Part shown: positions 49,801-62,646 of the stretch, piece by piece
Layout: every line of letters starts with the position of its first letter
Position numbering within the stretch: the stretch's first letter is position 1
Origin: Diploscapter coronatus
Lineage: Eukaryota > Nematoda > Chromadorea > Rhabditida > Rhabditidae
Direction: 5' to 3'
Assembly: GCA_964036155.1 (NCBI GenBank)
Contig: OZ038423.1
Location: forward strand, 16,073,249 to 16,137,248
DNA: 64,000 nucleotides
Made by a program: the position numbers and the translations under genes
The notes under the pieces: model-generated
What the model saw: only the letters and a program-made list of their open reading frames with translations
Database searches by the model: none
Told to the model about the DNA's origin: nothing

Positions 49801-52800
49801 AAGGATGTTCCCTAGAAAAACGCAAAACACAAAAAATACGCCTCCAAAAAACAACAACCTTGCACTAAATTAGATGGTACACAAAGATGTTCGCGATTTT
49901 TGCTATAACAAAGCTTCATAGTTTGACTGTATAAATTATTTTCTAATAGAAAAAGACATCCAAAATAGGATTTTTGAAGTACGAAGCTATGAATTTGGAT
50001 AAAATTTTCTTTTATAACATATGAAAAGTTTATATATGCATTCTGTGCTTAATTTTGAATATGATAGTACAGTGTACATTGTTTCGGTTTCAAATATGCT
50101 AAAATTTTCTATAAATGATTTAGAAGTTGCATTATTTTTTGACTAGAATATGTGACGTGGCGACACTGCAGTATCTCATGACAATTATCAATAAAAAATT
50201 ATGCGAAATATCAGGTTTTCCTAAAAATATCAGACAAGTTTGCTTTTTCTCGATTTTTTCTTGCCAAGTGTGGTCATATTGTCTAGTTTTTTTTGCAGTA
50301 TTAGGTTTGAAAAGTTGCATGGTTAATTTTCGTCTCAAAACACAGTTCACATTCACCATTTTCATAGTCGAAAATCTAAAGGTTTAAAAATGCATGATGA
50401 CCACACCCATAAGCTTGAAATAATGACTTTAGCGTCAAGCAATAAGGCCATCATTTTTCGAATGGTTCTTAAAAGTTGATTTACTTTTCTTAATCATATC
50501 ACTTCATCGCTAAAATTATTGAACTTGGTGAACTTTCTCGAAGAATTTCGAGTAAATGAGCTGTTGTAACTATTTCATCGAATTTCCAAATTATGGACCA
50601 ATGTTTACAATTGACAACTAACTTGGAGATACGTGATTGTTAAAGAAAGGAACGGGGTCTTGATGAAACTCCTTCTTTCGTAATAATTCATTATGTGAAA
50701 TGTGTCTTGTTTCGCATGGTCCCTTTGTCATCGAGTGACAAACTTACTATTTATCTAGCTTTTCGCATAAATATAAATAGCTGTAATCAATGGGTATTTT
50801 TGAATGTGATCGACATTTTTACTTCAGCTATTTCACTTATTTCATAATTGAATAAACGTTCGCATTCTGCAACTTTTAAAGCCGATTACCGATTGGCGAT
50901 GGGTGATAATGTGAATAAAAATGATGAAATGAATGAAGCAGAACTGTGAGGAGTTCACCACAGCATTTTATGTTCAATGCGAATTAGCATTAGAACATGA
51001 GAGAATGAGGAGATTGAAGAGAAAAAAAGACGGGCGGCGAATCTATAGAGAGATTGTGTAATTGTAAAGAAGAAACATTTGAAATGTAAATGATGGAATG
51101 AATGAACGAAAAAAGGGAGACGGTTGGCAGAATTCAGCCTGATCGATAACCGAATAAGAAGCTATTCTCTAACACAACTGCAGGTGGATCTGATCGAAGC
51201 GACACGTTTCATTTACCATATTCTGAAAATACAATAACATCAATCTTTTCTGGATAAAAACTCTTTACAACTTGTAGTGATTACATATATGACTTTTTCG
51301 ATAAGTTGTAATTGTTCATTGCAACACAGTTCGAATGTCGTCATTTATTGTTGCTAAAATATGACATTTGAATCTTTGATTATTGCCTAGCAAGTGGAAT
51401 TATGAATGAATTGAATTGCGAAATGGTCATTTGGTGTGCGATTGACTACTGTTTTGCAAAGAAGAACACTTATTTTACAGACACAGACACAGGTATTTTT
51501 GATTTTACAGCTTCAACCTGTTCGTCTTGTATGGCATCTAACTGGGTAAACAAAGCGACAATCGGTCGTTGACTCGATGGTTCGAATGACTCGACTTCTT
51601 CACAGTAACGGTCACTTCCAAAATAGTACGCAATTCAGTTACGCACACAAAAAGTTCCCTATCTGCAAGCAAATCGTCCATTCCATATACATCATAATCT
51701 GGGAAAACAGCAGAGCGGAGGCGAAAACATTTTTCTTTCGCGTATTTTGTTGTAGCGAAACTATTTTGATACTGTGAATGGGATCTGGATAATGTCATTG
51801 CAAGGCACCAGAGAACCAGGGGATCAGATCAAATGGTAAGGCAGTAATGACTGACTAACTATGACTCGTCATCTCTATTGGCCAGTAGAAATGGGAATAG
51901 AAGTGAGAAAAGTGAAAGGGGAATATAAGGAGACAAGGAGAGAAGCAGGGTGAAGCAAAGCAGAAAAAGGAAATAGCCTATTTTGCTGCCTGCCTCCTGC
52001 TGCCTTGCCGGACTTGAACTGTTCGCTCGTTCGCTCACTCGTTTTTGCTGCTGACATAGAAGACAAGGGGTAGGGCCGGCTAACTGCCATCCCTGACTGA
52101 CTGACTTGGCTATATCTCTGTTTAGCTGAATATCCCCTAGCCCTCTGCCCTGCCAAATGACCACGCTGCTTATGGACAATCCACTTATGCCTGCCTCCAG
52201 CCTGGTAGCATCAGCAGCGTTCTTCGACTTCCATTTTTAATCCCTTCCCTCCTTACCTTACACTCCCCTCATCTTCTTCACATCTGATTACGCTCGTCGT
52301 TACAATTTTACAATTTTCACAGAGTCTTTCTGTTTACGTTTAAGATCGGTTTTTTTTCCTTCGTTTTATCTCCTATTTTAAGCCATGTGTCCATGTCATT
52401 TTTTTGATTTTTTTTGTTTCTCATTTGACATTAATCAGCTAATTAGATGGTAACTCGCCGTGATATTTCGCTGCTTCTCATTTACAACTAAGTCATCATA
52501 TCATTGCAAATGTGAAGGGCAACTCCCATTGGGTGGCCCTTTCGAGAATTCGCCCATTCAAGTAAACGATGTAATAGAATGAGTGCTTGGTGAGTGGGCG
52601 TATGATATAGGCGGGAGTTTGGCAATCGACAATCGAGTGAATGAGTGAGTGGTTCATGCAGAAGCAATACCATTGCAAGAGAATAGCTGTTACTTTTTTG
52701 TTTTGTTTTATGCATTGTTTGGCTTCGATCTGATACGAGTCTGTTTTGACGAAGAGTTGTCTTTTATCGCAATGGAAGTAGACCAGTAAGCGGAGTAAGC

Positions 52801-53021
52801 AGGTTGCAGAATAACTGAATGACGAAAGAATGGAGGGAAGATTCGAAGATAGCAAAGTGGAGATAAGCAAGTCAGCAAGACGAAGTGGCATCGTAATTGT
52901 ATGGTAGAATGAATGAAATTGCCAGATGCAAGAAGCTGGAAGACGTCAAGAACGAAACGAGTAAATCAGCCATTTCAATCAACAAAACAATGACGCGACA
53001 GAATATGCAAAGAGTGGTTGC

Positions 53022-53056
53022 CATTCATTCATTCATTCATTCATTCATTCATTCAT
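53022..53056. repeat. (CATT)n microsatellite
   Basis: Eight to nine uninterrupted CATT units. Confidence 0.95.
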
Positions 53057-53600
53057 CAACTTTAGACTAGATCCATATCTAACAATAATCGTAACTTAGA
53101 AAAAAAAATTATAGGCATACATTTTTGTGGAATATTATAAGAGCAGCATTCAAAAACTGTCTAAAGTATTGCATATTCAGAAACATAAAATCGCCAAATT
53201 TTAAATGCATCATACAATGCTCCCGAATATTCACATAATTCATTCTGCTTAAATAATGCACATAAACTGATTCAAATTAGCTTTCTTCCCATAAAACGTA
53301 AAGATGACATCATAACCAGTGACGAGGTAGAATAGAAGTTTGAAAAGTCGGTAAGAATCGAAAATTTAATTTTCTTCGAGATTGAAAGAGAAAACATTAA
53401 CCCCCGGAATTAGCGACAAAATTTCTTTCGTTTGAATTCCAATTCTATTAATTGACCCAAAATAATCGATTTTAGCACATTTTAAAAGTTTTGGCAGGAA
53501 CAACTGAAATGTTGCGCTACCTAAATAATTTCCAAATCTATATTCAAAAGAATTTAAAGAGCTAAATCGAAATTACTCGTCAGATATTTTTGAAATCGTA

Positions 53601-53811
53601 TTGGGTTGTCCCACAAGTATTTTCCCAATTTTGAGGAAAATTTCATTCTTTTCATTTCTTACAACAAATCGTAGTAAAAAATTTGTGTAAGAATTTTTTA
53701 TAAGAGCCACCAAATTACTAAACGAGGGTTGGAAACCTTCAAATGTTATCGCGAGTAAATTAGCAGAAAATTTTAAAACTCAAAATGGAAAATACTTATG
53801 GGACAATCTAA
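53601..53811. mobile_element. 211 bp mariner-like MITE
   Basis: Inverted ends TTGGGTTGTCCCACAAGTAT and, reverse-complemented at the right, TTAGATTGTCCCATAAGTAT, flanked by TA (53599-53600, 53812-53813). The GGTTGTCCCA core is like mariner-family terminal repeats. There is no transposase ORF, so it is a deletion derivative. Confidence 0.72.
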
Positions 53812-56800
53812 TAGCTTTGTCTTTTTTTCCAAATTGTGACTGATAAAATTATACTAAGAAAAATGACCAATAATGAAATTTCTTTCATAAATATTCAAAT
53901 TGTTTTCTGCTCTTCCATATTCATTATCAAAGGAGCTGAAGGTGATTATTTCCAGAAAAATATTTCAATATAGAATACCTCTAATTTTCTAGCACTATGC
54001 CAATTTAAAGCGTTACTATTTCTTTCAACTACTTTAAAAACTGAACTCCTATTGTTCTGTTTATATTTACTTTGTTCATGTGCTTTCAGTGTATTGTTAG
54101 GAATGTTACATATTCTTCGAGGTTTCTAGACTAATTCGTCTATTTTTGTAGCGCTAACTTTCGATTAGATCAAAAACTGAACATGCCAAGTTTACGGAAC
54201 GGTTGTTTTTCTCTTCTTTGTGTGTAGATTTGAAGTGGCAAACCACTTGGACTGCTTCGAGGCTTCGGCATAAATCTTCATCGTGTCATTCTTAATTTCG
54301 CGCTTTTCTCCCACTTATCTGATCGAAATCGAATCAAATCGCTGCCAGATTAGGCACAGACTGAGGTCTGAGGGCAAATAGGTGCCACAAGCAGTGAAAA
54401 GAAGCATAAGCAAAGGACTTTTTAGTTTGATGCAGCTATGCAACGCGCTTCTAATTGTAAATACACAAAAACATTAACAATCTAGTTAAAAAGCAATAAA
54501 AGAATGCCGAATGCTGAATGCAGCGATGCAATGGCACGCAACATGAAACAGGGGAATGCAAATTGAATAGGATATCTAATCTAGAAGGGAAAAGAAAGAA
54601 GGATATCAGTAAAGGAAAAGGGAGCGGCATTTCTGAAGACAGAAGCAACGACCCGGTACAGTTCGACAGAAAGAGGACAGAGATAATCAGCCCAAATCTA
54701 AATAAAATCGTCACAATTGACAGGCGAAACCTTGAGGCAGAGATTGAGGAAGCCGAAAGATGAAGAGATGAAGGCGAGAGACGAGTCAAACGAGGGCTAA
54801 TAGAGTAGTGGGAAAATGAGATGATTGTAATTCCCCTGCACTGATGACACACATGCCGCAGGGTAATACTACCTGCCAGCCTAACTGTCTGCCAACCAGT
54901 CTTCAGCTGTCAAATCCCCATGTCGTAAATTCATTCATTGTCAAGATTTTTGAACGCTAAGGCATAAGTGATTCTGACATGATAATGAAAAAGTGTCATA
55001 GCATAAAAGTAAGCAAAACATGCATCGTTTCAGAAAGTAACTGCAGTACATTAGCAACACTTGCAAAGAGACTAGTTACAGATAATTTCAAATGCCTCAT
55101 TTCGAAAATATACATTTCTTTCGATTCAACATAAATGACAGTCGAGTTATTTTTGCACTCTTCTTAACCTCTTTCGACTCGAAGTCAATTACCCAACCAA
55201 CCAACAGCCTGTAGCAACATTAGGTAACAAGAGAAGAAGCATAGCGCAGCGGCACTGTCTTGTGAACTCAGACCGAAAAACTGGCCTCCAAAAATACCGA
55301 TGAAAGTTGAAAAGCATAAAGGAAAAGAAAAGAGGAAAGCGAAGTCGAGAGGAATGGAATTTGGCGCCTTTCATAGCTGTTTCTATATTTCAGAGTCAAA
55401 CAGGCCCGAGGTCATTCGACTTTTTCGCTAATGTTCTAAAACCAGCTTGATAGTCGAAAACGAGAGAATATACAGAATTTAATTGCATTTTAATTGCGCA
55501 ATCGGACAATAATATTGCCATACCACAACGATTATATATTTTTTTTTGAAAATTACGCTACCCGTGGAATTTTTCTGAACAGACATGAAAAAAAAACTTG
55601 CATCAGAGATATGCGGTTTCGTTGAAATTAACCAACACTCTTTTTGCAGATTTTTTGTTCGTTTTTTTTCGCCAAAACCCGTTCAAAAACGCTAATCTCT
55701 GACATCAGAGAAAATAGATGTAATTTATTGCATTAAAATGCGCCAAAATTGAACTTCGATCATTGTAAGGCGAACATTTTTCTACACATTCCTCAGAGGG
55801 ATGGGGACAATTCATTTATTTATACTGTCCTCCAATTACAATTTTACAGCTAACTTTACAGTACCTTTCTGTCTATTTTACGTTCTCTGCAAATGTCCGC
55901 TTCATTGTTACGTATGAATTGCCAAAATGTGCGCATTCGAAGGTCTATATGAAAGATTCGACCGAATGCGCGGAACACTTGTTGGTTCTTTTGTTGTCTT
56001 GTCTCAAGTGGATGATGCTTGTTTCTCGACATTGCGATGCAATACAACAGAACTGATCTGATAGCTAATCAAGAAGCATTGCGCACCCATGGCATGGCTA
56101 ATTAGGCTGAATGACGAATTACGAGATAAAGATAAAGGAACAGAGAGTAGAGGGAGATAAGAGATGAGGATAAAGTAAGACAGTCAAGTAGACATGCCTA
56201 GGCGATTGAGATTACCCCCTGGGGCAAGGCTTCTTCCCTTTTCTCTCCTTACAGTCTCTGTCCTTGATTTCACTGCTTTCTCCTCATTTCTCCTCGTTTT
56301 CCCTTCTTCTCTCGCCACTCTCCCTCAATTTCTCTCATTTCTAACCCTCCTAACCACACCCCCTCACTCTTTTCCTTCTCTAGCCCTCTGTCTTCCTATT
56401 TTTCTCTTACGTTCTAGGTTTTTCTGCGTAGTCTCTCCGCTGCCTGTGGCAAGGCATACAGCCATATATAAGCCATAGAGGGAGGGGAGGTAGTAACGAG
56501 CTAGGTTGGGTTAGGCTAACACATTTACGTTATGCAGGCATTCAAGCATTTATTTATTGATATACGGTAACAACGATCTTAAATTTTTCATTTACTAAAT
56601 TTTGTAGAAATGTATCGCCTTTTATGCATGTCATTTTGTCGTGTTTCGTGAAATTCTGTATTCATCTACTTCGCTTAACTGCTATCAAGTCGTCATTCTC
56701 TACGAATTAATTCTGTGTATTCGTATCTATCCTATCTACACAATTAATTTAGTTTCTAAATCACAGAATGTATTTCCAACTCCTTACTTGATTCATAATA

Positions 56801-57080
56801 ATCTTTTCTGTCTGGCATTTATCCTCTCAAACCTCATCTTCAGACGATGATAGTCTGAAAACCTTTGACATTGCATATTTTTGTCTTTCTGATGAATATA
56901 GCAGCAATTTACTCTCGTTTCCTCTTCCTCAAATTCTCAATTTTTCAATTGAGAAAAGGAACATTGCGACTAAATGCACTGCAATAGCAAGTTTGCTTAT
57001 TGAGTTTCATCGTATCGCGATATATTAGTCGCTATGCAATTTTATAGATCCCAATATTTTTCTTAAAAAGCAACTTTCAG

Positions 57081-60000
57081 ATGGTTAACGAGAAAGAGAT
57101 GGAGGTGGAGGCCGCCTCTCTGAGGCGAGTTGCCTTCTTCGGCGTCGCCATTTCTACAATCGCCACTTTGGTAGAAATTTGAATTTTATCCTACTTATCT
57201 ATTTTTAATAGTCAATAGCTTCTTGAATTTAATTATATACGAATTTCAGGTATGCATAATTTCCGTTCCTATGTTGTACAACTACCTCCAACATATGCAA
57301 TCCGTTATGCAATCTGAAGTTGATTTCTGTAAATCTCGATCGGGTAATATCTGGAAGGAAGTCACCAGGACACAAGTGAGAATAACATCTTTAAAATAAT
57401 TATCCTTCTGATTCTTTGTTACTTTTGATATCTTAATCTTTCTTTTCCTATGATTTAGCTGCGTAATTATTTCCGCATCCTCAAATCACGTTTAAATTTT
57501 TAGTAAAAGCGACTTAATTATTTTTCACGCCATATTTTCCTCCAAAGTAGCTGATAAGACTTCCAAATCTCATTAGCAGAAATTCTAACTATCGGATCTG
57601 CGTAAAGTTTCCAGTGAATGAGCTTCATCTCGAATTTGTAGAGCATTTTGACTGACCAGCACGATATCATTCATATCATACTCATGTCGATGAATATAGT
57701 TCAAATTCAAAAACCCCAACTTTTGCCGAATTTACTCTGAATAATACAATTTGAGGTGCTCGCTAAAGTGACTGGTGGCCCACTGAGATCCCGCCGTCAG
57801 GCTGGATACTCCAGCAGCGGTGTCGAGGGCTCCGTCAGCAGCGGCGGAGGCGGTGGCGGAGGCCAATGCTGCGGATGGTAAATTCATTTCAATCGTAGAC
57901 TATTTTAGCAACTAAAAACAACCCTAAATTGAGGGTTTTTGAAAATTAAGCAGGAATATTTTTCTTTCGTGAAATATCTTATTTTCAGCGGCGTCTCCCC
58001 TGCTGGACCTCCAGGTCGACTATTTAGAGCCAAAATATCACTTATGATAGATTATTATCGAGTTCAAATATAGAAATAGATTAAGTTCAATCCGATCTTC
58101 TAATCGACTTAACCAACTGAGAAAAACTTAAATAAATATGCGTTTGACTCTCGATGATATTCTATCATATGAAAAGCGATAAATCGGTTCTGAATATCCC
58201 AAATTATAGGACCTCCTGGACCGGTACTTATCTTAATCAGCATTCTTATTTCAACTCATTTAATTACAGGGCGGAGAAGATGGTCACGATGGAGTGAGTA
58301 GAAAATTTCCATTTTGCTTAAGAACGTAATGGTAAATGGTAAATCGTTCAGGAGCCTGGCAGACCCGGACAAAATGGACCAGGTTTTTCTTTGCGTATTC
58401 ATTTCTTCTATAATTTTGAACTTTAGACGCTCCACCTCCACCCCCAGCTCAGCCCTACAATGCCTGCTTCGATTGCCCCGAGGGTTAGTTCTAATTTTAC
58501 TAGTTTTCCGATTATTCTGCACATTTAAAAAAAAAAATTATCGTAATTCCGTATATCATTCTCTCGATTATTTTCTGAGCAAACTATGAAATCTAAAATA
58601 GCTAACCCTGATTTTTTTATGAGGCAACTAAAGTAATACTTTGAGGACCATGACATTCGATACCATCTCTAGTCTAAAAATAAGAACATTTTTCAGCTAA
58701 AATCAAGAATTAAACAATTGAAAAATGCATTTCTCTAAACCATTGCGCGTTGCTATCCGATACCACCAATCCATTTGTAAATATCGCTCTATTTTATCAT
58801 AGCTGGCTATCATTCTGACGCATATTTTGCAAATTATTATGGTAATATAATGCGATAGAACGAATGGGAGATTCTTATGTCATTTTTCCTCTCAATACTA
58901 CTCATATCAGGAATGGGTCGAAAAGGATATTCTGGTTTATACAGTTTAGTCAATTTTTCTATTCCGATCTTAACTTTTCAAAGTATCCATTCCAACCCAC
59001 ACCTAATTCGCGCCTCCATTTTCCTAATTGTTTCTTGCATATAAAACAATTAGATTAAATGTGCAGGGTTTCATGCTGGCGATAATTCTATTATTAAACA
59101 GCTAAATAATATTATTTTAGGACCACCAGGACCGGTTCGTCTATTCTACGATATTCAAACAAGTCATTTGCCAAATATTCACTATGGTTCAAGCATTTTA
59201 CGCCCATTTTTGCTTTGAAAAAACCAATTTTATGATATTTTTGACAAATGATCTTGTATAATACCTATTGATGGAAATGATCTAGTCGTCGTTTATTTCA
59301 GGCCGGAAATGCAGGCAAGTAGTAAAACTTATAACGTCACAACGTTTAAAATCGTAACGTAATCTGATAAAACAAGCCAATTTGATCAGGAAATGTTACG
59401 ATTTCTGACGTTTCTTTGTTAAAAGTTTTATTAATTGCACAATTTGAAGGACCCAAGGGACCACGTAAGTGAATCACTTTTTTAGATTTAAGATAATTTT
59501 ATTATTTTCAGCCGGAGGACCTGGAAAGTACGTGTCAATTCTGCTTTGTTTAACTAAATACTGTGGGGAACAAAGAATTAAAAATGCATGACAATTTCAA
59601 AGTCCTGTCTTCAAACATTTACTCATCTCAGTATTTACATTATAATTTATCCACATCGAAAATGACCTTCACTCATCTGGTATCTTTAACTAATTTTAAA
59701 CTTTTCAGCGATGGACAGCCAGGCAAGATGCTATTCTAGCAATTTATTACAACTTAAATCCTGACATTGATTGAATAACGAACCCTAAATTTAGCAAATT
59801 TTCCAATTCATTTTTCATTCAATGCTAGGATTAAGCTTGGCGATAAATTGACTAAGAATCAAATTTGCAGGACAGCCAGGAAATGTAAGAATTTAGTTAA
59901 AAAATTACGATAATAATTTTATACCTTACAGGCTGGAGGAGCAGGCAAGTGATAAAGCTTATAACTTCGCAACGTTAAAGTCACGCAACATAATCGAATA

Positions 60001-62646
60001 TAATCAACGTGTTTTGCTCGAACATGTTGCGCGACTTTTTACGCTACCTGTTACTAGCTTTATTGATTGCATTAATTGCGCAAATTTAAGGACCAATGGG
60101 ACCACGTAAGTTCTGACGTTTTACTTTAAAATGCTAATTACAATTCAATTTCAGCCGGACCACCAGTACGTTTTCAACGATATTCAACTTTGATATACAT
60201 ATTTCGGGCGTTATTATGAAAATTTAAAAACTATATTCCTTTATCTGAACTGCTCGATATCTATTATCTTACAAACTATTCTGATTCAAGTTTATTTATT
60301 TTAGGGAAACGATGGACAAGTACGTATACATATTCTTAATCAATTATCAGCAATATGGGCATATCTCCGATTTCTACGGAAAAAATCAAACATTGCAAGA
60401 GGTTTTTCCCGTTCGAGATAGGAAATTTGCTCATAAACGATAAACTGATTCTGAATACTCAACTTTCTTCTTCAGCCCGGAGGCCCAGGGTGAGATATTT
60501 ACTATGATAACGACTTATCTGGAGAAATTTCGAAAAGAATATCTTTGGATGCCTTCGATCAAATCTTCAAAGACAATATTCTGAATCCTTTTGTTCGAAA
60601 TTTTCAAAACTAAATATTTGATCATTTTTGCATCTAATTCTCTCGTTAGAGCTCAAAATACAGATGCACTAAAACAAAAACTTCCTTTAAATACTTCAAG
60701 TTTCTATGATGAAATAACACTCATAAATAAATTTTCAGACAGCCAGGAACTCCGTACGTTCAACTATTTATTACCTAATCCGGAAATTAATGAAATTTCA
60801 CTCTTTCAGAGGACAAGTTCGCGAAGTTCCAGGACCAGGTTTGTCGTTACTGAAGGCCTTTCGGGAAATGCATGATTTTTGTATAATGGAAGGGAAGAAC
60901 AGATGAAGAAATCATTGCTGATCATATTGTCAGTTTCTTCTTCATCCTCATTCCAAAACTTACCCGTGGGTTAATTACCCAAAACTCGCCGAGTATTCGC
61001 GAGTACCACGGGTAAGTTTTCAGCTGAGTCTCTTCTTCAATATCACTACAAATAATGCATTTCTCGAATCGTTATATACTCTAAATTTAATGATGTAATA
61101 ATTTAACGAATTTAGAAGGCCCACCTGGAGTAAGTCGATTTGAATTTACATCACGACTGGATAATGGTTTTCCTTGCTAAATCATCATCTAATATGAAAA
61201 CACTATAAAATGCTTATTTAATCATGCAAATTTCAGCCACCAGGACCACCAGGTTGCGACGACGATTTATTCTAGCCAATTGTTCATTTGTATCACAATA
61301 TTATTCGAGATAGGTTATGTGAAATCATCGAATTTTCGCATTAGTCTTTCTCAAATAATATCTTGATACAGTTGATGAATTCTTGACTATGAATAATAAC
61401 AACACATTCAGGAGGTCCTGGAAATGAGTAAGCAATTTTTCCATGAATCAAAGATAATATATTAACTTATTTCAGTGGACAACCCGGTAATTTCTGGAAT
61501 ATTTATCCCATCAATGCATATTGTTGAATGAATGAATTCTAAAAGTTGCTGATGAAGCTTTCGTTAATTCTCATTCAATGATATAGCAAAATTGGCGATA
61601 AATTAACTCAGAATCCAACTTCAGGACACCCCGGAAACGTAAGAATCTCTAGAAAACATCACTGATTATAAATTGACCAATTTTAGTCCGGAGCACCAGG
61701 CCAACAAGGACCTCGTGAGTTCAACGATTTCATTATAACTTCGAATTTGTATTCAATCCTAATTTTCAGCCGGAGACAACGGACAGGTGCTGCTCAGTTT
61801 TTTCGGATACAATTTTTCACTTGTGATATTAATGCGTCACTTAAAATTTCAAAGAGATTATCATTGGTCACTCAGAAAATGCATTTTAATAATTTTACAA
61901 TTCAGTAATTATAGATAGAAAATTACAAGTTTTTTTCTAGCAAAAGTGACGCCGGACAGCACAAAGCTGTGGTAGAGTATAAAAGGGGGTGCTAAAGCTT
62001 TTTCCACTTCAATCCGCAAAACGTTAGAAAAATTTGGACGAAGTTGAGATGAATGAAATATTTATTTTTTTGAAATTAAGAATGATAGATTATTTTTCAA
62101 ACTTTTCACTTGATCTGTATAATTATTGTAATGCATTTTTTAAATTTCCAATATTTATTACCTAATTCCAAGTGACGCAAGCTCGTTCATTTTTGAATGA
62201 ATAATAATATCATCGGTGATAAATTTAATCTGAACTCTACTTCAGGATGGCAACCCAGGAAATCCGTAATAATTACAACCGAATTTTTGAGATAATATTT
62301 CAATTGCAGTGGACAACCCGGACAGCCTGGAAACGATGGAGAAAAGGGAAGCGAAGGCGGCTGCAGGTAACCGATTTTTTAAAATTGATTATAACCAAAA
62401 TCAAGCTTGAGCAAAGACTTCACCTTTTCTGTTTCAAAATTTCTTAGTCGATTTTCCAACAATCTAAGATTATTCTTTGCTTTGTTTTGATGTCAAAACT
62501 TGATAAGTCTGTTCTAATTCTTTGATGATACAGCAATTCTGATAATATGTAGTCTCTCGCTATATCAAACCTATTTCTATCTCATTGAATTTCATTACAA
62601 CAAATTCAGCCACTGCCCACCACCAAGAACGGCTCCCGGATATTAA
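57081..62646 (+). CDS. col: Nematode cuticle collagen split into 31 exons (305 aa)
   Basis: Exons: 57081-57170, 57250-57375, 57756-57877, 57989-58014, 58210-58223, 58270-58293, 58352-58382, 58427-58483, 59121-59134, 59302-59314, 59450-59464, 59512-59527, 59709-59722, 59871-59884, 59932-59944, 60091-60105, 60155-60165, 60305-60319, 60476-60489, 60739-60753, 60810-60838, 61116-61129, 61237-61252, 61412-61427, 61476-61486, 61625-61638, 61687-61714, 61770-61786, 62246-62265, 62310-62366, 62610-62646. The sum is 918 nt, 306 codons, ending TAA. The cuticle-collagen N-domain (residues 1-72) has LRRVAFFGVAISTIATL and PMLYNYLQHM, followed by the furin-like site RSRR (83-86), QCCGCG, a first Gly-X-Y block, the interrupting PPPPPAQPYNACFDC, a long Gly-X-Y block with one short break (QVREVPG), and the typical end GCSHCPPPRTAPGY. 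The Gly-X-Y register holds across every junction, which strongly supports the tiny exons. ctttcag abuts the ATG. Such proteins are secreted and cross-linked into the cuticle. Confidence 0.93.
59315..59449 (+). other. GC-AG intron in the collagen gene (first of three)
   Basis: The donor reads GCAG|gcaagt instead of gt. The downstream acceptor tttgaag continues the Gly-X-Y frame. Two more GC donors follow at 59723 (CCAG|gcaaga) and 59945 (GCAG|gcaagt). This intron and 59945-60090 are homologous. Confidence 0.8.
59945..60090 (+). repeat. Collagen intron homologous to 59315-59449
   Basis: Both introns start gcaagt, carry 'aaagcttataac..cgcaacgtt' or 'aaaacttataac..cacaacgtt' near the 5' end and 'agcttt/agtttta ttgattgca..aatttaag' near the 3' end, and both can fold back because the two ends are partly complementary. 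The flanking exons (AGNAG/GPKGPP and AGGAG/GPMGPP) correspond as well. Confidence 0.65.
60961..61020. repeat. Short palindrome in collagen intron 21
   Basis: aacttacccgtgg at the left is complementary to ccacgggtaagtt at the right, about 35 bp apart: a stable hairpin in the 277 bp intron between exons 21 and 22. Confidence 0.7.

Larger units (their letters stand above)
46901..57080. other. 10 kb gene-poor stretch
   Basis: No open frame here has splice-site context, signal peptide or conserved motif that I can support; the longest are low-complexity or overlap a longer frame on the other strand. It holds a mariner-like MITE, a (CATT)n tract and purine- or pyrimidine-rich runs (51880-52160, 54540-54780, 56220-56450). 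It may carry regulatory DNA for the collagen gene or unrecognised non-coding RNAs. Confidence 0.5.

Noticed and set aside
49600..49857. Minus-strand frame with hydrophobic start
   Set aside because: Val/Ser repeats reflect a simple sequence (gagac/acagaaac); no supporting signals.
54451..54852. 133-codon minus-strand frame
   Set aside because: Opposite a purine-rich tract also open on the plus strand; Ser/Leu/Phe composition typical of such tracts.
56194..56478. 94-codon plus-strand frame rich in Leu, Ser and Phe
   Set aside because: Pyrimidine-rich simple sequence; no donor, acceptor or motif.
60591..60875. 94-codon open frame across collagen exons 20-21
   Set aside because: It mostly covers introns; the collagen frame with Gly-X-Y register explains the real exons.
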